NCBI GenBank assembly: GCA_015179125.1
Contig: WHVA01000249.1
Location: forward strand, 62,001-126,000
Length of the DNA: 64,000 nt
Source of the DNA: Gautieria morchelliformis
Taxonomy: Eukaryota > Basidiomycota > Agaricomycetes > Gomphales > Gomphaceae
Direction: 5' to 3'
Positions 28,980-41,291 of this stretch are shown here, piece by piece; position 1 is the first letter of the stretch; each line of letters opens with the position of its first letter. The position numbers were made by a program, and so were the translations under genes. Under the pieces are notes generated by a model. That model was not told where the DNA came from. It did not search any database and saw nothing but the letters and a program-made list of their open reading frames with translations.

Positions 28980-30670
28980 CTAATCCCTGTAGATCTCTGC
29001 GTCCAGGTCCTTTTCCTTGGCAGGGAGAGAGCGGCCCATCTGGATGTCTGTGTATGGAGCTGGCATGGGCCAGGGATCCATGTGCATCACATCCACTAAT
29101 GCGGATGTCGATTGGCCGGGGCCATTTCTGGGATGAAATGGACCTGCTTCAAGAGATGGGTTGATGCCCATCTCCTTGATGAATGCGGCCTCCATGGCCA
29201 GATCAGGTTGTGGATCTGGGAGCCAGGATGCGAGTAGCTCCTTATCAAGCTGCTCCGAGGTACTTGCGGCGGCCTTTTCACAGCCGTGCTGGGACAGCTT
29301 CAGTCCCTGTTTGTGTCGTTGCTGCCCTGTGCGAGCAGCAGTGCTTGCAACTTCTTTTTCCTGAAGTCGTTGGAAGTATCCCTTGATCCAGGGGACATGT
29401 TCCTGAGTCACGCTGCCATGGAGAGCAAGCCATGACGCAAGTTCCTTCAGCAGGATCTTGTGCATGAGCCTGTTTCTGACTGGGAATTTCCCTGTGACCA
29501 AATCCCCCAGGGTGTGCGCCAGGGGAGGAGGAATTGTGATATTGGTCGTGAGCTCCTGCCATTGGCGTGGCATACCAAACAAGTCGCTTAGACGCAACTT
29601 GAGGGGGGATCGTGGCTTGGTTTTTGGAGCCAGGATCCTTATCCACATCCAGATGTCAATATCTGTTGTGTTTAACCTGCCTTCCATGTCATTGTGGATG
29701 GCGGGAGGGACACCCTTGACATTTGATCGCCAGCCATTGAGCACCGTGATTATGTCGTTAGGCGTACCATCCAGAATGTTTATATAATTCTGGTGGGGCT
29801 TATGTGGTCCCTCCTCTTGGAGGTGCCAGAATGCCTTGTTCATTTCTGGCATGCGCTGGTTGGCTGATCCTTGGTGCGCGCGAGGAGGTCTTGAAACTTT
29901 GGCTTGGATATTGGACAGACATGGTACCACTCGGCAAGCTGAGGGACTGATCTGCCTAGGGGCTATGGCAAGTGGCCCATCACGGAGATCAGAGGATCTC
30001 CATGTCTCAACGGCTCCCCTTCCCCCGGGTAGCATTGTACAACTCCTGCCCCTGGTGGCAGCAGCATGATGTGGGGCCCTATGTATTGGGCCTGGACGGT
30101 GGCTAGCGCTTGGTGTAGCCTGGGGTTGTCAGCGCTGTGCATCAATGATTCTGCTAGATACACGTTCTTGACATGTTCTAGCTCTTCCACCAGTCTGTTC
30201 TCTGGGACTGGTGGTGGGAGATGTTTTCTGTGTTTCCATTTGGAAATGCATTGGGGCTGATCTGAGTCATAGTCATCCCAAACCGACATGTCAGACAGCC
30301 ACCCGTCCAGGATGTCAGCATGTGCAGACTCGAGCAGAGCCAGCACTGTCAACAGGGACATGACAGTTGCCGTTCTGGATGACGCGCAGGCATTCTTGAT
30401 GGGCGCTGTGCGGGGCTCCATTATCCAGCTAGTGAGTGCCGAGCCTGTTGGGAGGGGTGTGGTCCCTGGGGCTGGTGCTTGGGGAAGCATTGCCCTGTAC
30501 CGCGCAATGGTAGTGGGGCCATCAGGCGGGATGATGGGCTGGCCACAGGCCGAGCCTTTGGCCGTGGTGGGGTGGGGCGTGTCTGCCTGGCTCCTTCGAG
30601 TTTTTGCTTCAACTCGTGGATTTTGTCATCCCGGCATGCTAGCTCATGCTCGGATGCCAAGTCACGCTTG
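28980..30670 (-). pseudogene. Gyp-D third ORF, uncharacterised Agaricomycete family
   Basis: This ORF lies on the same strand as pol, between the chromodomain and the polypurine tract, where retroviruses carry env. It begins with a coiled coil (LKRDLASEHELACRDDKIHE), then a Pro-rich stretch (about 30600-30480). A globular part follows: YLAESLMHSADNPRLHQALA, GVVQCYPGEGEPLRHGDPLI, MNKAFWHLQEEGPHKPHQNY, TDIDIWMWIRILAPKTKPRS and GKFPVRNRLMHKILLKELAS. Frameshifts occur near 30450 and 29970. No signal peptide or membrane helix is seen, so it is not an envelope protein. I recall this protein type as common and unannotated in Agaricomycete genomes; its function is unknown to me. It could be a Gag-like protein. 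Confidence 0.6.
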
Positions 30671-32335
30671 AGGCGATCAAGGCTCCCATGTCACATCTCC
30701 TAGAGTCCACCTAATTTGGAACTCTAGGTCCTTCGAGTTTATCCATCAGTGGGATAAGATCTCGTCGACGAGCCACTCTTCCTCATCGTTCGCTTCAAAG
30801 TCATAAAATGACTTTGCCTCCCAGTGAGGGAACAGGTCGTCGTTATTCACTTCATACCCTTGTATGAGGCTGGTATGGAACGTTGGTGTGATGTGTCAAT
30901 TTTTCAATTCCTCCAGTAATTCGAGGGTTACTGTCGAGGTCTCATTATCAGCTTCATTCACGTGATATGGCCCTATATATTGTGGTACTAGTTTCCTGGC
31001 CCTTCCTTTGGCAGGGTCAGGTTCTGGGTCGACAGATACACGTGGTCTCCCATCGCACATGTCCCCTTCACGACATTTCTTATTTACGTGAAATGTTTGC
31101 ATCACGTGATGCTCTATGGTTGTATCGTGTGCCACCATCAGGTTCCATCAAGTCTGATGTGTGAATCGTGTCACTCCTTTGAAGGGAGTGTCCATAGCGA
31201 TCTGTAGGTCGATCCATGGCATATATCTGTGGTTCAGCTCGAAGGGTGCAAACCTGTCGTCGAGCTGATGTTGCTGTTTAGGGCAACCTCAACCATTGGG
31301 CACTTGCTGGCCCAGTCCTTTTGATCATCCTTGACGACTGATTGAAGGATCTGGCCTATCAAATGGTTTGCCTGTTCAGTCAGACCATCCGTTTGGGGAT
31401 GGAATGCGGTGGACATGAGGAGTTTCATCCCCATGAGCCGTTGGAGCTCACGCCAGAATATGGGCGTGAACTTCGAGTCTCAGTCTGAGACTATGGAGTC
31501 TCATGACCTCTTTTAGGAATAGCCAGGCTATTTATTCCTTTGGCCATCACGCTCGTCATTGTCAGGATGAGGTGTACGTGTGATGTGAGTCTATCTATGA
31601 TTACCATGAGGTAATGAAAGTCATTCGATTTGGGTAGTCAGCCCATGAAATTGATCCCAATAGATTGCCATGGTCTATCGGGTAAGGCAGGCTATGTAGC
31701 AGTCCGGCGGGCCGCTGCGTGCCTGTCTTGGTGGTCTGACACTTCGTGCATGAAGTGCAGAATGTCTTGATGTCCAAAGCCATACTGAGCCACCAGTATG
31801 TTCTTCTAACATAGTTCAAAGTTTTCAGTTGACCATAGTGCCCAATCGTCTGGTGTGCATGATCGATTATGATTTCAATCAGTCTCCTTCCCCCTTGAAA
31901 TACATTCTGGGGGATGGCTATGACATCCCTCTTGAGCTGATTTTTCATCCAAATTAGCCCATCCCGGATGCCGAATCTTGGGTGCGCATCCGGGTTCCCC
32001 ATGATCTTTGCGAACATGGGTTCCTTATGGTAAGTGTCGCTTAGGACCTTTGGCAGGTCTATGTTCTCTTTGACGCTTATGTGTAGGGAGGTTCCATCAT
32101 TGCCTGCTGCAATGATGCGGATGTTGTTGTTGTTGTTGTTTGACAATGACACATCATGGCGAGGCTCCTTGGAGGAGCATTTGTTCATGACTGAAGCTTC
32201 TATTGTTTGTGGCTCAGTTTTCTCTGCGAGGCGAGTTGATTGCCTTGTAGCTGCTGTACGCAGCTCCATGTATCAGTCGGTGGGCATTAACTCACCGTCC
32301 AGGCCTAGTCGCGCATCTGTGTTGACAAAGACATG
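30671..32335 (-). pseudogene. Gyp-D integrase with chromodomain
   Basis: In order on the minus strand: GIRDGLIWMKNQ, the HHCC zinc finger (HAHQTIGHYGQLKT ... CTSCTKCQTTK), then the start of the core (SISWADYP, the first catalytic Asp). After damage near 31600-31450 come HPQTDGLTEQANHLIGQIL with the Glu, and KLVPQYIGPYHV. Finally a chromodomain (EEEWLVDEILSH ... LEFQIRWTLGDVTWEP) with two TGA stops at about 30740 and 30675. It runs straight into the coiled coil of the third ORF. Confidence 0.75.
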
Positions 32336-32340
32336 ATCCA

Positions 32341-32735
32341 CACTGCAGGCATATAGAAGTTTTCTTGTCTGAAAAACTGCTCAAAAAACTGTAAATATTT
32401 TCCAAATATTTTTAGTGGTTTTTATGTAAAAATAAAATTTTGTGTTTGTAATAGAATTTGTTCAGCAAGAAAATTGTAAAAAAAAATTCAAAGTTTTTTG
32501 CAGGGTTATTTTTTGGGTTTCTTTGTGTTTTCACAAAGAAACTTATAAAAACACATAACAAAACCCTGTAAAAAACTTTAAACTTTTTTACAATTTTCTT
32601 TCTCAACAAATTCTAACAAAAACACAAACTTTTGTTAAAGTTTTTTTACATAAAAAACACTAAAAATATTTGGAAAACATTTACAGTTTTTTTGAACAGT
32701 TTTTCAGACCAGAAAATTTTTATATGCCTCCAGTG
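32341..32735. mobile_element. Palindromic MITE, copy 3
   Basis: 395 bp, the same ends as the copies at 18994 and 20249, with the target duplication CCA (32338-32340 and 32736-32738). It sits between the RNase H and integrase of Gyp-D. Confidence 0.9.
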
Positions 32736-32738
32736 CCA

Positions 32739-33562
32739 GGTGATTGTCATCACCCATGTCCGTTTCATAGTAGTGTGATAGACAGTCTGCTACCTTGTTC
32801 TCAATGCCGTCAACATGGACGGTGTTGTAATTGAAGTGAGATAGAAACTCCCACCACTGGACCTGTCTGTTTGACAGATTCTTCTGGGTCTCAAAGTATT
32901 CGAGACCCTTGTGGTCCATGACTAGGGTGAACTTTTGCCCTAGGAGTTTGTCCTCCCATTTCATGAGAGCTTCGAGCACCGCAATGCATGCTTGTGTGTG
33001 CTGTAGTGTTGCTGAGCAACACTGAACTTCTTTGACAAGAAGCAAGCTGGCCAACATGTTTTCCAGTCTGGTCCTTGGCTGTAGACGGCTCCAACACCAA
33101 GACTTTGAACTGTCGGTGATGACCCATATTGGGTCCGCGTTCCGTATGTCAACTGGACGTAGGATCGGGCCTTGCAGGCCAATGCTCTTGTGCTCTGGAA
33201 GCATTTGTTCAGTAGGGGCATCTATTCAAATGGATGGTTGTTGCACACGCATCCTGATAATGGGGTGGTGTATGCACTGACATACCACATGTAGTGTGCC
33301 AGGTATTGGATGAGGCCGAGGAACCTCTGTATGTCATTAAACGTACAGGACCTCCTCCATTCGCCGATGCATTGCATTTTATCACCATCCGTGTGAACTC
33401 CTTGGCCATCTATGATATGGCCAAGGCACTCCATTTGTTCTGAATAGAGATCAACCTTCTTTTTACTTAAGAAGAGATGATTACTCCATAGTCTGTCGAA
33501 GAGTATGCAGAGATGCTCCTCATGCTCTTGTATTGAGTGCAAGAATATTAATATGTTCTTCA
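32739..33562 (-). pseudogene. Gyp-D RT end and RNase H
   Basis: It starts just after the YxDD box position with ILIFLHSIQEHEEHLCILFD. The RT connection follows (MECLGHIIDGQGVH, QRFLGLIQYLAHYM), then RNase H (WVITDSSKSW; KEVQCCSATLQHT; KFTLVMDHKGLEYFETQ; FNYNTVHVDGIENKVADCLS). A frameshift lies near 33215. The 5' border with the plus-strand Gag at about 33563 is abrupt and has no LTR, so it is a deletion or rearrangement junction. Confidence 0.8.
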
Positions 33563-35103
33563 TACCCTGCCAACCCAGTTCCACCCACTCAAGCCCCAGA
33601 TCTCATGCAAGCTATTGCCATGCTGGCTGGCAACCTCCAAGGCCTGACTCAAGCACTGCGCTCCAAGACCAAAGTCCATGAACCTGACCAGTTCGACAGT
33701 TCCAACCCAAATAAGCTTCAGCCCTTTTTGGTTCAGCTTCAACTCAATTTCCACGACCACCCCAACACCCTTTCTGACAATGAGTAGAAGGTCAACTATG
33801 CTGTTTCCTACCTCTGTGGCATGGTGTCAAGATTGGGTTTTAGGCATTAATATCGTGTATTAGTGCACACAGCGAATGCCCGAATGGCTTGTGCAACGAA
33901 GTGTTTAGTTCGGAGAATAAGATGCACGAATAAATGTTTAGAAGGCAAGAGGGCTGCCTGAACGGAGCTCTCCCTATCTACAGTCGTAGCGAAATAGCCC
34001 ATGATTCTTGATGATGTAATGTGCAAGGTCTTATGGAAAGGTTGTCTAGTAGTAACCATGCTTTCGCCAGTGAAGGTGTTCCTTTGGAGCCCTTCACCGA
34101 CAGCACCGATAATAGTAGGAAGGCCAAGGTGATGAAGGTGAAGTACAAAAACTCACCAGTGGTGCTTAAGTCCTCCTCTGGTCTAAGATAGGGGTCTATA
34201 GAAGAGGGCTCAAGACGATAGTCCCAGTGAGGTCAAGTTTTGCACAAGATAGACATATGATAATTGAACTGGGGAATATACATGTGAACGTAAACTACTT
34301 ATACTGAATGCTCATATGATATCAGTGAATAGGAAAGAGGCTATTATGACTCAGGTTGGATAGGGGTGTGCAGTCAGGATACAAATAGATGAAACAAATA
34401 TACAATGGAAGAATGGGGGAGTGCAAACATGAAACAATGGAGAGAGAGAGGACAAAGGTACCTATGTATGAAAACACACCTTGAAAGCTGCATGCATGTT
34501 ACCCTGCACATACTTTTGGTCTGCTGGGTTGATCCCACACGATCTATGGGTAGGACATCCCATGAATGCATTATGGCCATAGGAACACCCAAAGGGGGTT
34601 GAGTCAGGGAGATGATGGGGCCAGTGATGAACCATCACGCCAGGTAAAGGATGTCGATCGTGTTTGATGGCGTGCCTACTGGTGAATGATGTGAGTAGTG
34701 AATAACTGTTTGGAGAATTTGGCGAAGAGTGAATGAGCGAACATAGAGGTGGAGTGATGAAAGGGAAAATGGGGTTACTGGATACAAGAAATAAATGAGT
34801 CACGACACATGGCTCTCAACTATTTTGAACTGGCCCTCATGGATCCCTATGCCATTGTTGATTGGGCAGATGATTTTCCCAACTTCATTTCCAAAACTCT
34901 GCAACAACTTCAGACCTTTCAATATGGAAGCTGATGCAGAAAATGAACTTGATAAGCTTTGTATGAAAGACTCTCATAAGATAGCTGAATACATTGTTAC
35001 ATTCCAGCAGCTTGCTCCTTGAGTCCAGTGGGGAGAAACCACACTCCACTGACAGTTTTACAGGTGTCTTCCATCCCACATCAAGGACGAAATTGCCCGT
35101 GGG
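33563..35103 (+). pseudogene. Gyp-A-like Gag fragment, split by a solo LTR
   Basis: The plus strand encodes a Gag piece that follows Gyp-A Gag closely: MQAIAMLAGNL, KVHEPDQFDSSNPNKLQPFL, QLQLNFHDHPN, then after the solo LTR ALMDPYAIVDWADDFPNFIS, ENELDKLCMKDSHKIAEYIV and HIKDEIARG. There are stops near 33784 and 35020. It has lost its N-terminus at 33563 and everything after about 35103. Removing the LTR at 33825-34807 with one CATGG copy restores the frame. Confidence 0.8.
33825..34807 (+). mobile_element. Solo LTR of family X, copy 1
   Basis: 983 bp, TGTCAAGATTGGG...GAGTCACGACA, flanked by the duplication CATGG (33820-33824 and 34808-34812). It is closely related to 42987-44019. Orientation follows the alignment with that copy; the sense strand is not otherwise certain. 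Confidence 0.85.
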
Positions 35104-38100
35104 TGGATGCTCACAACTTTTTATTACCTGTAGCTTCACCCATTTTATTCTCAAATTATAGAAAAGAAGAGGACGAAAGTACATGCCAATCTTATTGTTG
35201 GGATATAAATAAATTTTCTTTTGTCCCTCCCCGAGCGGCAGTGAGAAGTAACCAACAACTCAATGGTACCCCTCCTTGAGAGGGGGAGCCATATAATATA
35301 TGGGAAAGTCACAAAGTCACAGAAGATGTAGGCTAAAAAACATTTAATGAAATCAGTGCACTCACCTTTGGAGCACAAGTTAAGTCCAGAACACAAGTTT
35401 TTGGTTGAAAACAGTGGAGTATGACCACAGTAAAGGATGTAAATATATGCAAACAAGAGGTGAATAAGTGACTGAGATTTTTCAAAAAAAAATATTTTAG
35501 CAAACAAAGACAAATAAAGTGACAGTGATTAGTCACCAATGATGACTTAATGCAGCCTTGGTTGGAGGATGACTAACAGGGATTATGTGATATAATTGGT
35601 GGTAGGAATGTTTTAATAACAGTGGAGGGGTGTTTGGAAGTTAATTTTTTCTAAGCATCCAGATCCTCTTTTTATATGATTTGTAGTGGTTGTGCACAGA
35701 CCATGCAGAATTTTGTTGTATGGTTATAGTGAACAGACTGACATGGATATAGTGTAAAAACCAGACTGTGTGATGGAATTTTTTTCTTTTAGGGTCATGG
35801 ACCACACCAGATTCAGTGACAAATCTGGGTTTGTAATAGATGGATTTACCGGTCTGTAGGTTACTGTGGGTGTAGTGACAGACGTGGATTTTTGTGACAG
35901 AATATTGTTATGGACAGACATGGGCCAAATGTGACAGAATAAAAATTGATTTTTTGTCGCAAAATGTGTGCTTTGTATGTGGGTGTCTAGATGTTCAAAA
36001 ATTATATCTGATATGTCATTTCTCATGACAGTGTGGGTGTTTTGATTTAGTTGAAAATATAATTTTCAGATAAAAGCTATTGTAGCATGTGTACAATCAC
36101 TGTAAAATTAAGTGAAGCTTAATCTGTGATTGTTTATATTTCTAGACCTTGTTCTCATATAGAAAACTTTATGTTCATGGCATCCTGGTATTTATTATAC
36201 AAACATAACATTCCTCAGGGTTGGTGACAGATTTCTTTTGTGTGTGTTTCTTTTGGCACGTGACATGTTATCTAAAGCGATGTTTATTTTCTTCAGAGAC
36301 ACATATTTTGTCTTTAAAACCTTCTAAGGTAAATGAGGATATTTAAGATATGTATATCTTTCCTTATTCTGAAAAACCTGAGCTTATTGATGAGTTAGCG
36401 GTGCACACTTCTTTTATATATGATGCCCATCGATACACATTTATTTATATACTGCACCCATCAATGATTTTGATACATGTCTCTTTATAGCATCCAAAAT
36501 AGCGTCATGATACATCCTTTTAACTTTGACCTAACCAATGGTTCAGATGTACATGTTTTCTTTATCCCTTGAATACACCACATATTTCTGCTCCAAGTGA
36601 GCAGCCTTCAGGGCGATGCTTTTTGGCCTGTCGATGAAGGGGGTGATGGTGTTGGGTTACAAAGTTGGGCAGGTTGGTGGGGAAAATTGAAATGGTATGG
36701 GTCGAAACTGCAGCTTGTGCCGCTTTCAATGATGTGTATGTCTCCAGTACTTTCTTTGTCCTCCTGTGTAAAGGGGAGATAGTGGATTGGCATGTCAACT
36801 CAACCTGAAAGTGGGTCAAAAAAGAGTTCGTGGGGATCTAGGCTGCTGCCCCAGTCCAAGCTGCTTATGCTCGTCCTGCCAGATTGGCATCTGTTGTGGG
36901 CTGGTGTTGGTGGTCAAACTCGAATGATTGGAATCATAGGGACTGATGATGTTGATGTATGAGTGGAGTACATGGCAGCAGAGCTGATGGCTCAGTTTGG
37001 AGTATGATGGTGCTTTGTCTGATAGCTGTGGATAGGTTCCACGTAGCGCAGTTTTTTAGCGGAGTTATCTGGTTGGTGATATTTTGAGATATCTGCCAGG
37101 GTTATTGTTTTTATTTGGTTAGATTCCTTGTAAGTGCGTAGCATCACATGGAGGAATAAGTTGATTTTTTATTTTTATTTTGGAAGTAAACACTTTTTGG
37201 TGGTTAGCTCCATTTAGGTGGTTAGATCTCACCACAGTCTGCAGGTAGTGAAAGTATTTATGGTCTGTTTATTTGTGAAAATATTGCATATCTAAATGAG
37301 ATATGTGAAGTCCAACCTAATGTAATAATTTGCTGATTACAGACAACAAAAGAAAATTAATCTATCATTGTGTATCAGCCATACCAATGGTGTCTTAATG
37401 ACTTGCTATGTGGTTGGTTGATAGAATTATTAAATCAGATAGCAGCAGAGGTGGTTTGTTACCTGTTTGCAAGTCAGAATTTGCCATCTATATTTATTGG
37501 CAGCATCTACTATTGTATTATTTTGAGCAAGTCATTTGTACTTTAATAACAGAATTGTTGCAGGATGTTATGCGAGCATATGCACCAAACCTCTATGCCA
37601 GGTAGAGATTGTAGTGACAAAAGGAAAATGTGTTTTCTAGGCAAGCCTAGAGAGCAGTGTTTATGCAGTTTCAAAATAACCGAGTGCATAATCAGCTTGT
37701 ATGTTATTTTCCCAATTCAGTCAAAGCCACTATTTTTTAAGGAATGGTGGTCTTTAGACTTTGACAGGCTGCTTGAATTCTGAGTTGATAAGAGTGCAGC
37801 AGACATATATTGCATTATCAGCCAATAGTACATGTCATTTTTGCATAAATAGTAGTGAGTTTTATACTTGAACTGACATTTGCATATGGTTTCGCACAGC
37901 TATTTTTTGCCTTTTGTTTTAGGCAGGAGGTGACCCGATCAGCAAGATATAAAAGTAGATTTATATCAGATCTACTTGAGTAAAATAAAAACTCCTTGCA
38001 TTGTTATGCATGGAACAAACCGAGGTGTTTATTTGACTCTAAAGTATTATATCATTTACAATATGGTCGGAAGGACATGTTTTTGTATAAATCATATGTA

Positions 38101-38579
38101 TGTGAGGGCTATTCCTTGTTTGACTCAGTCAGACATGTGAACCATAGTCATCTGATATGAATGTTTTCCAAGCATTCATGTGCAGGCAGTTAAAGCATGT
38201 TGCTGTATGACTATAGCAGGGCCATTCAATTGAAGGCCTCTAGGATAGTATTACAGTACAGTGGATAAGTGAATTAACTTTGCCTGTTTGTGCTGTTGTC
38301 AAGCAGATTGATGACACATTTGTGTCGGTAATTTCTTTATCCCCATTCTCTGATACAGAGTCTTTTTTTATCTGGATTTTTTTGGTGTATTTTTTTTTTT
38401 TTTTTTTTGAATATTGGTTATATAGTTTTTTAGCAATAGGCTTTTTAAAGCATGTATTTTATTTAATTGTTTATTTGGTATATATTTGGGGTGGTATGTA
38501 ACAGGTTACCACTATGAATATTGTTTTCATTTTTTTAGTTTCAATTTTATATATAAAAGTGATAGTTGGATGGTAATAA
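35104..38579. other. AT-rich region with no recognised gene
   Basis: About 3.5 kb, T-rich on the plus strand, with a run of T's near 38390-38408. Short open frames (for example 36562-36819 minus) carry no family motif. The base composition differs sharply from the neighbouring Gypsy DNA and resembles the 300 bp right of the PLE. It may be the AT-rich locus into which the PLE inserted, or unrecognised PLE 3' sequence. Confidence 0.5.
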
Positions 38580-40977
38580 TTATAATCCCTTCTTTTTTCT
38601 AGCTTGTAGTAGCAGAGAAAGTAGTTTAGGAGGTGCTCGGTAGCATATCATCACCGGTGTAGCCATTTTGGCAGGTAGTTCACCGATGTCTTTGATTGTT
38701 TTATGGAACTCATCTAGACTGTTTCCTAAAAACGAAAGTGATACGATTGGATTGTACATGATTTTCAGGATGAATGGTACAGATTGGTTTTTAGGGTTTT
38801 GTCTAAGATAGTGTGCTCTGTATGACCATTTGACTGAGAGGAAGGCTTTGTGAATGAATGCTAAAGTATATCCTCTTCTTTGTAGTCGAAGTTTAAACAG
38901 CTGGAGGATGTGCTCGTAGTCTGTTTCTCTTGCACTAAGTCTGACATATCTAATTGCTTCCCCTTTGATAAAACCATTTTTGTTGTGGTTAGGGTGATAT
39001 GAATGGAAGGGTAGATATGGATAACGATTGAGTTCTTTTTGGAATACTTTTACTAGAACACCAGCTGAGTTTTTATATCGCCCAAGTGTTACATCAAGGA
39101 AATTAACAGACTGTTGAGAGATTTCAGCAGTAAGCTTTATTGTTTGATCAATACTATTGAGCTCTTTTAGAAAGGTGAGGATTTGGTCATGCTTCGCTCT
39201 AAAGATTGCCAGTACATCATCAATGAAGTGGATGTAAAATAAAAGTCCTTTGCTTTTCCATTTGTTAACTGTTGCTCGCTCGAGCATGTGCATAAAGATA
39301 TTAGCATAGGGAGGACCAACAGGACTTCCCATAGCTGTTCCATTTCATTGCCTTTTGACAGAGCCATTAAATGTCATATATCCTGTGGTCAGGACTAGAT
39401 GTAAGCTTTTGAGTAGAAATTCTCTTTTGGCATGACATTCCCTGTTGATTTCTCTAAGAAAGGTTTGCATAGCAAGCATTCCTCTGTCTATATCTATGTT
39501 AGGGTATAGTGCTTCAACGTCAGCTGTTACAAAGTGTATATCTTTGCTGTGTATGGGAATTTGTTGTCTAATCATATTAGATTCAAGCATGTTAATTCGC
39601 TCATTGGTATCTTTTAGCACAGTTCCTGTTTGAAGAGATAATGGATTCAGCTGTGCTGCAATCCATTCTGATAGATGAAAAGTCATCCAAGTCATGCTAG
39701 GTAGGATAGGTCGTCCTTTAACTGGCTGTTTTTGAACTTTGGCAGTGATGTAAAACCTCATGATTTTCCATTCATGCTTTTGTAATATCCATTTGACTTC
39801 TGGTAGTTCTAGATAGTCTTTGTATTCTTGAGTCAGTTTACTGACTTGGTGAAAGATTTCATTCATTTTTGTTTGGCCTTGGTCTAACCCGAGGAATGCC
39901 TCAGTACATTCTTCATAGTTGTTTGTATTATTTAAGTGTGCCTCGCAGGCTTGTATATACCATTTGGTAGTTGTGACGGCATATCCAAAGTTTTTATCTG
40001 CTATGATAATCATGATGTCTGGTCTGGTGTGAAGGAAGCTGTTAAGCTCCTTCCTTAGTGACTTGTGCCAATTATATTTAGGCATAGACCCTGGTTGGTT
40101 TATAAGTGTATCATATAGGTTTTTTAGTCCTTTTTCTAGTTGTTTTGAACTAGATATCGGTGGGGTTTTTTTTGACTTGATCCACCAGTCTGGTATTTTG
40201 TCTTTCTCAGGATCCAGTTTGTTCTTCCTATATAACCATTGCCATCTGCATTGTTTGATAAATTCAGACATAGCATCATGAATAATTTGGCGTTCTGGTT
40301 TTGGTGTTGGAATAAACTTAGTTCCTAAAGATAAGGCATCAAGGACTTTTTGTGGGATGATACAGTTGGTTAAATTATGGATTGTAGTTGGGCAAATACC
40401 ACGTCTTTCAATGTGTGAGTTAACTTTTGACTGTGCATCAAGTTTTTCTGTTAGACGTATGATATTTGACTTCGATACAATTTTTTTAAGTCTGTTGGAA
40501 TGTTTATTCCTTCTTCTATGTTTATGTATCAATTTTCCTTCCCCTTTCCCTTCCTCATCTGTTGCATGTCCTTCCTGGAGTAAGGAGAGTAAGTTACTTT
40601 CCTTTTCTCTGGTTTGACAGCCTTGCTGCCAGCTCTGACCTGTAATAGATTTTTTAAAGGTAGAGAGAGATGATGGGTGATATATGCTAACATTAGCTTG
40701 CTCCAGCTGAGTGCTTTCTTTGCCATGTACTCTTTTGGCTCCTTCTTCCCATTGTTCAGCACCTTTTTTCCTTCCTTGTTCTATCCATGCTGCAAACTGC
40801 TCATCCCAATGTTTAATAACAGCAGAACACTCCACTAGAGATTGATCTAGGTGATCAGGGTGTTTGGCTGTCTCCTGATTGAGGGAATTCTTGAGTTCTC
40901 CAAGAAATTGCTCAGCAATAAGCCCTGAAGGTTGTATTATCTGAGCCAGGAGTGCTACATTTATTACAAATATCTAG
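38580..40977 (-). CDS. Penelope-like retroelement RT (endonuclease-deficient type), one stop
   Basis: A single minus-strand frame is open from 40977 to 38580 apart from one TGA at 39345-39347. The N-terminal 170 residues are charged. The core shows LTNCIIPQKVLDALSLGTKFIPTP, RFYITAKVQKQPVKGRPIL, FVTADVEALYPNID (first Asp), AMGSPVGPPYANIF, YIHFIDDVLAIF (catalytic FIDD) and VNFLDVTLGRYKN. These are diagnostic of Penelope-like reverse transcriptases, sisters of telomerase. The ORF ends shortly after the thumb, with no GIY-YIG endonuclease. It therefore resembles the endonuclease-lacking, telomere-linked PLEs known from basidiomycetes (Coprina type). No TTAGGG array was seen nearby. The 5' end looks truncated, because no start codon precedes 40977 in frame. 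Confidence 0.8.
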
Positions 40978-41291
40978 ACAACTACTATTACTCCATAGTC
41001 TAATACTCTCTCATTATAACTAGTCATACTAATACTCCTACTCATATCTGTTACAAGTATCTCTCCAAGTATCTGTTACTTGTAGTCTAATACTCTCTCA
41101 TATGTATATATATCTTCAAGATGTTTAAATATATACAGAATCATCTAATAACATCTATCATTCTCCTTATAAATACTACTATATATTCCTATATGTTGTT
41201 ATTAATACTCTTATAGTATATATTATATACTCATATATGCTGTATTACATAATCATTATGAATATCCTCCCATCATCATCAATCACAGATC
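40978..41291. other. AT-rich spacer with short direct repeat
   Basis: TAGTCTAATACTCTCTCAT occurs twice (about 40996 and 41080) in strongly AT-rich DNA. The 3' LTR of Gyp-E, expected here, is not recognisable, so that element is truncated on this side. Confidence 0.5.

Larger units (their letters stand above)
28726..33562 (-). mobile_element. Ty3/Gypsy element with extra 3' ORF (Gyp-D), 5'-truncated
   Basis: On the minus strand: end of RT (33562), RNase H, integrase, chromodomain, an additional ORF and a short 3' LTR (28957-28726). The LINE ORF2 is interrupted exactly at the LTR end. The 5' half (Gag, protease, most of RT, 5' LTR) is missing: at about 33563 the RT frame abuts a plus-strand Gag fragment of another family. 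MITE copy 3 sits between RNase H and integrase. Confidence 0.8.

Noticed and set aside
28980..30670. Retroviral-type envelope gene in Gyp-D
   Set aside because: Position fits, but there is no signal peptide, furin-like site or membrane anchor; the protein looks soluble.
36562..36819. Minus-strand frame in the AT-rich region
   Set aside because: No recognisable domain; isolated in non-coding-like DNA.
38580..40977. Possible bacterial retron or group II intron RT
   Set aside because: The motif set (KFIPTP, TAKVQKQPVKGRPIL, FIDD, NFLDVTL) is that of Penelope-like elements, and the setting is fungal.
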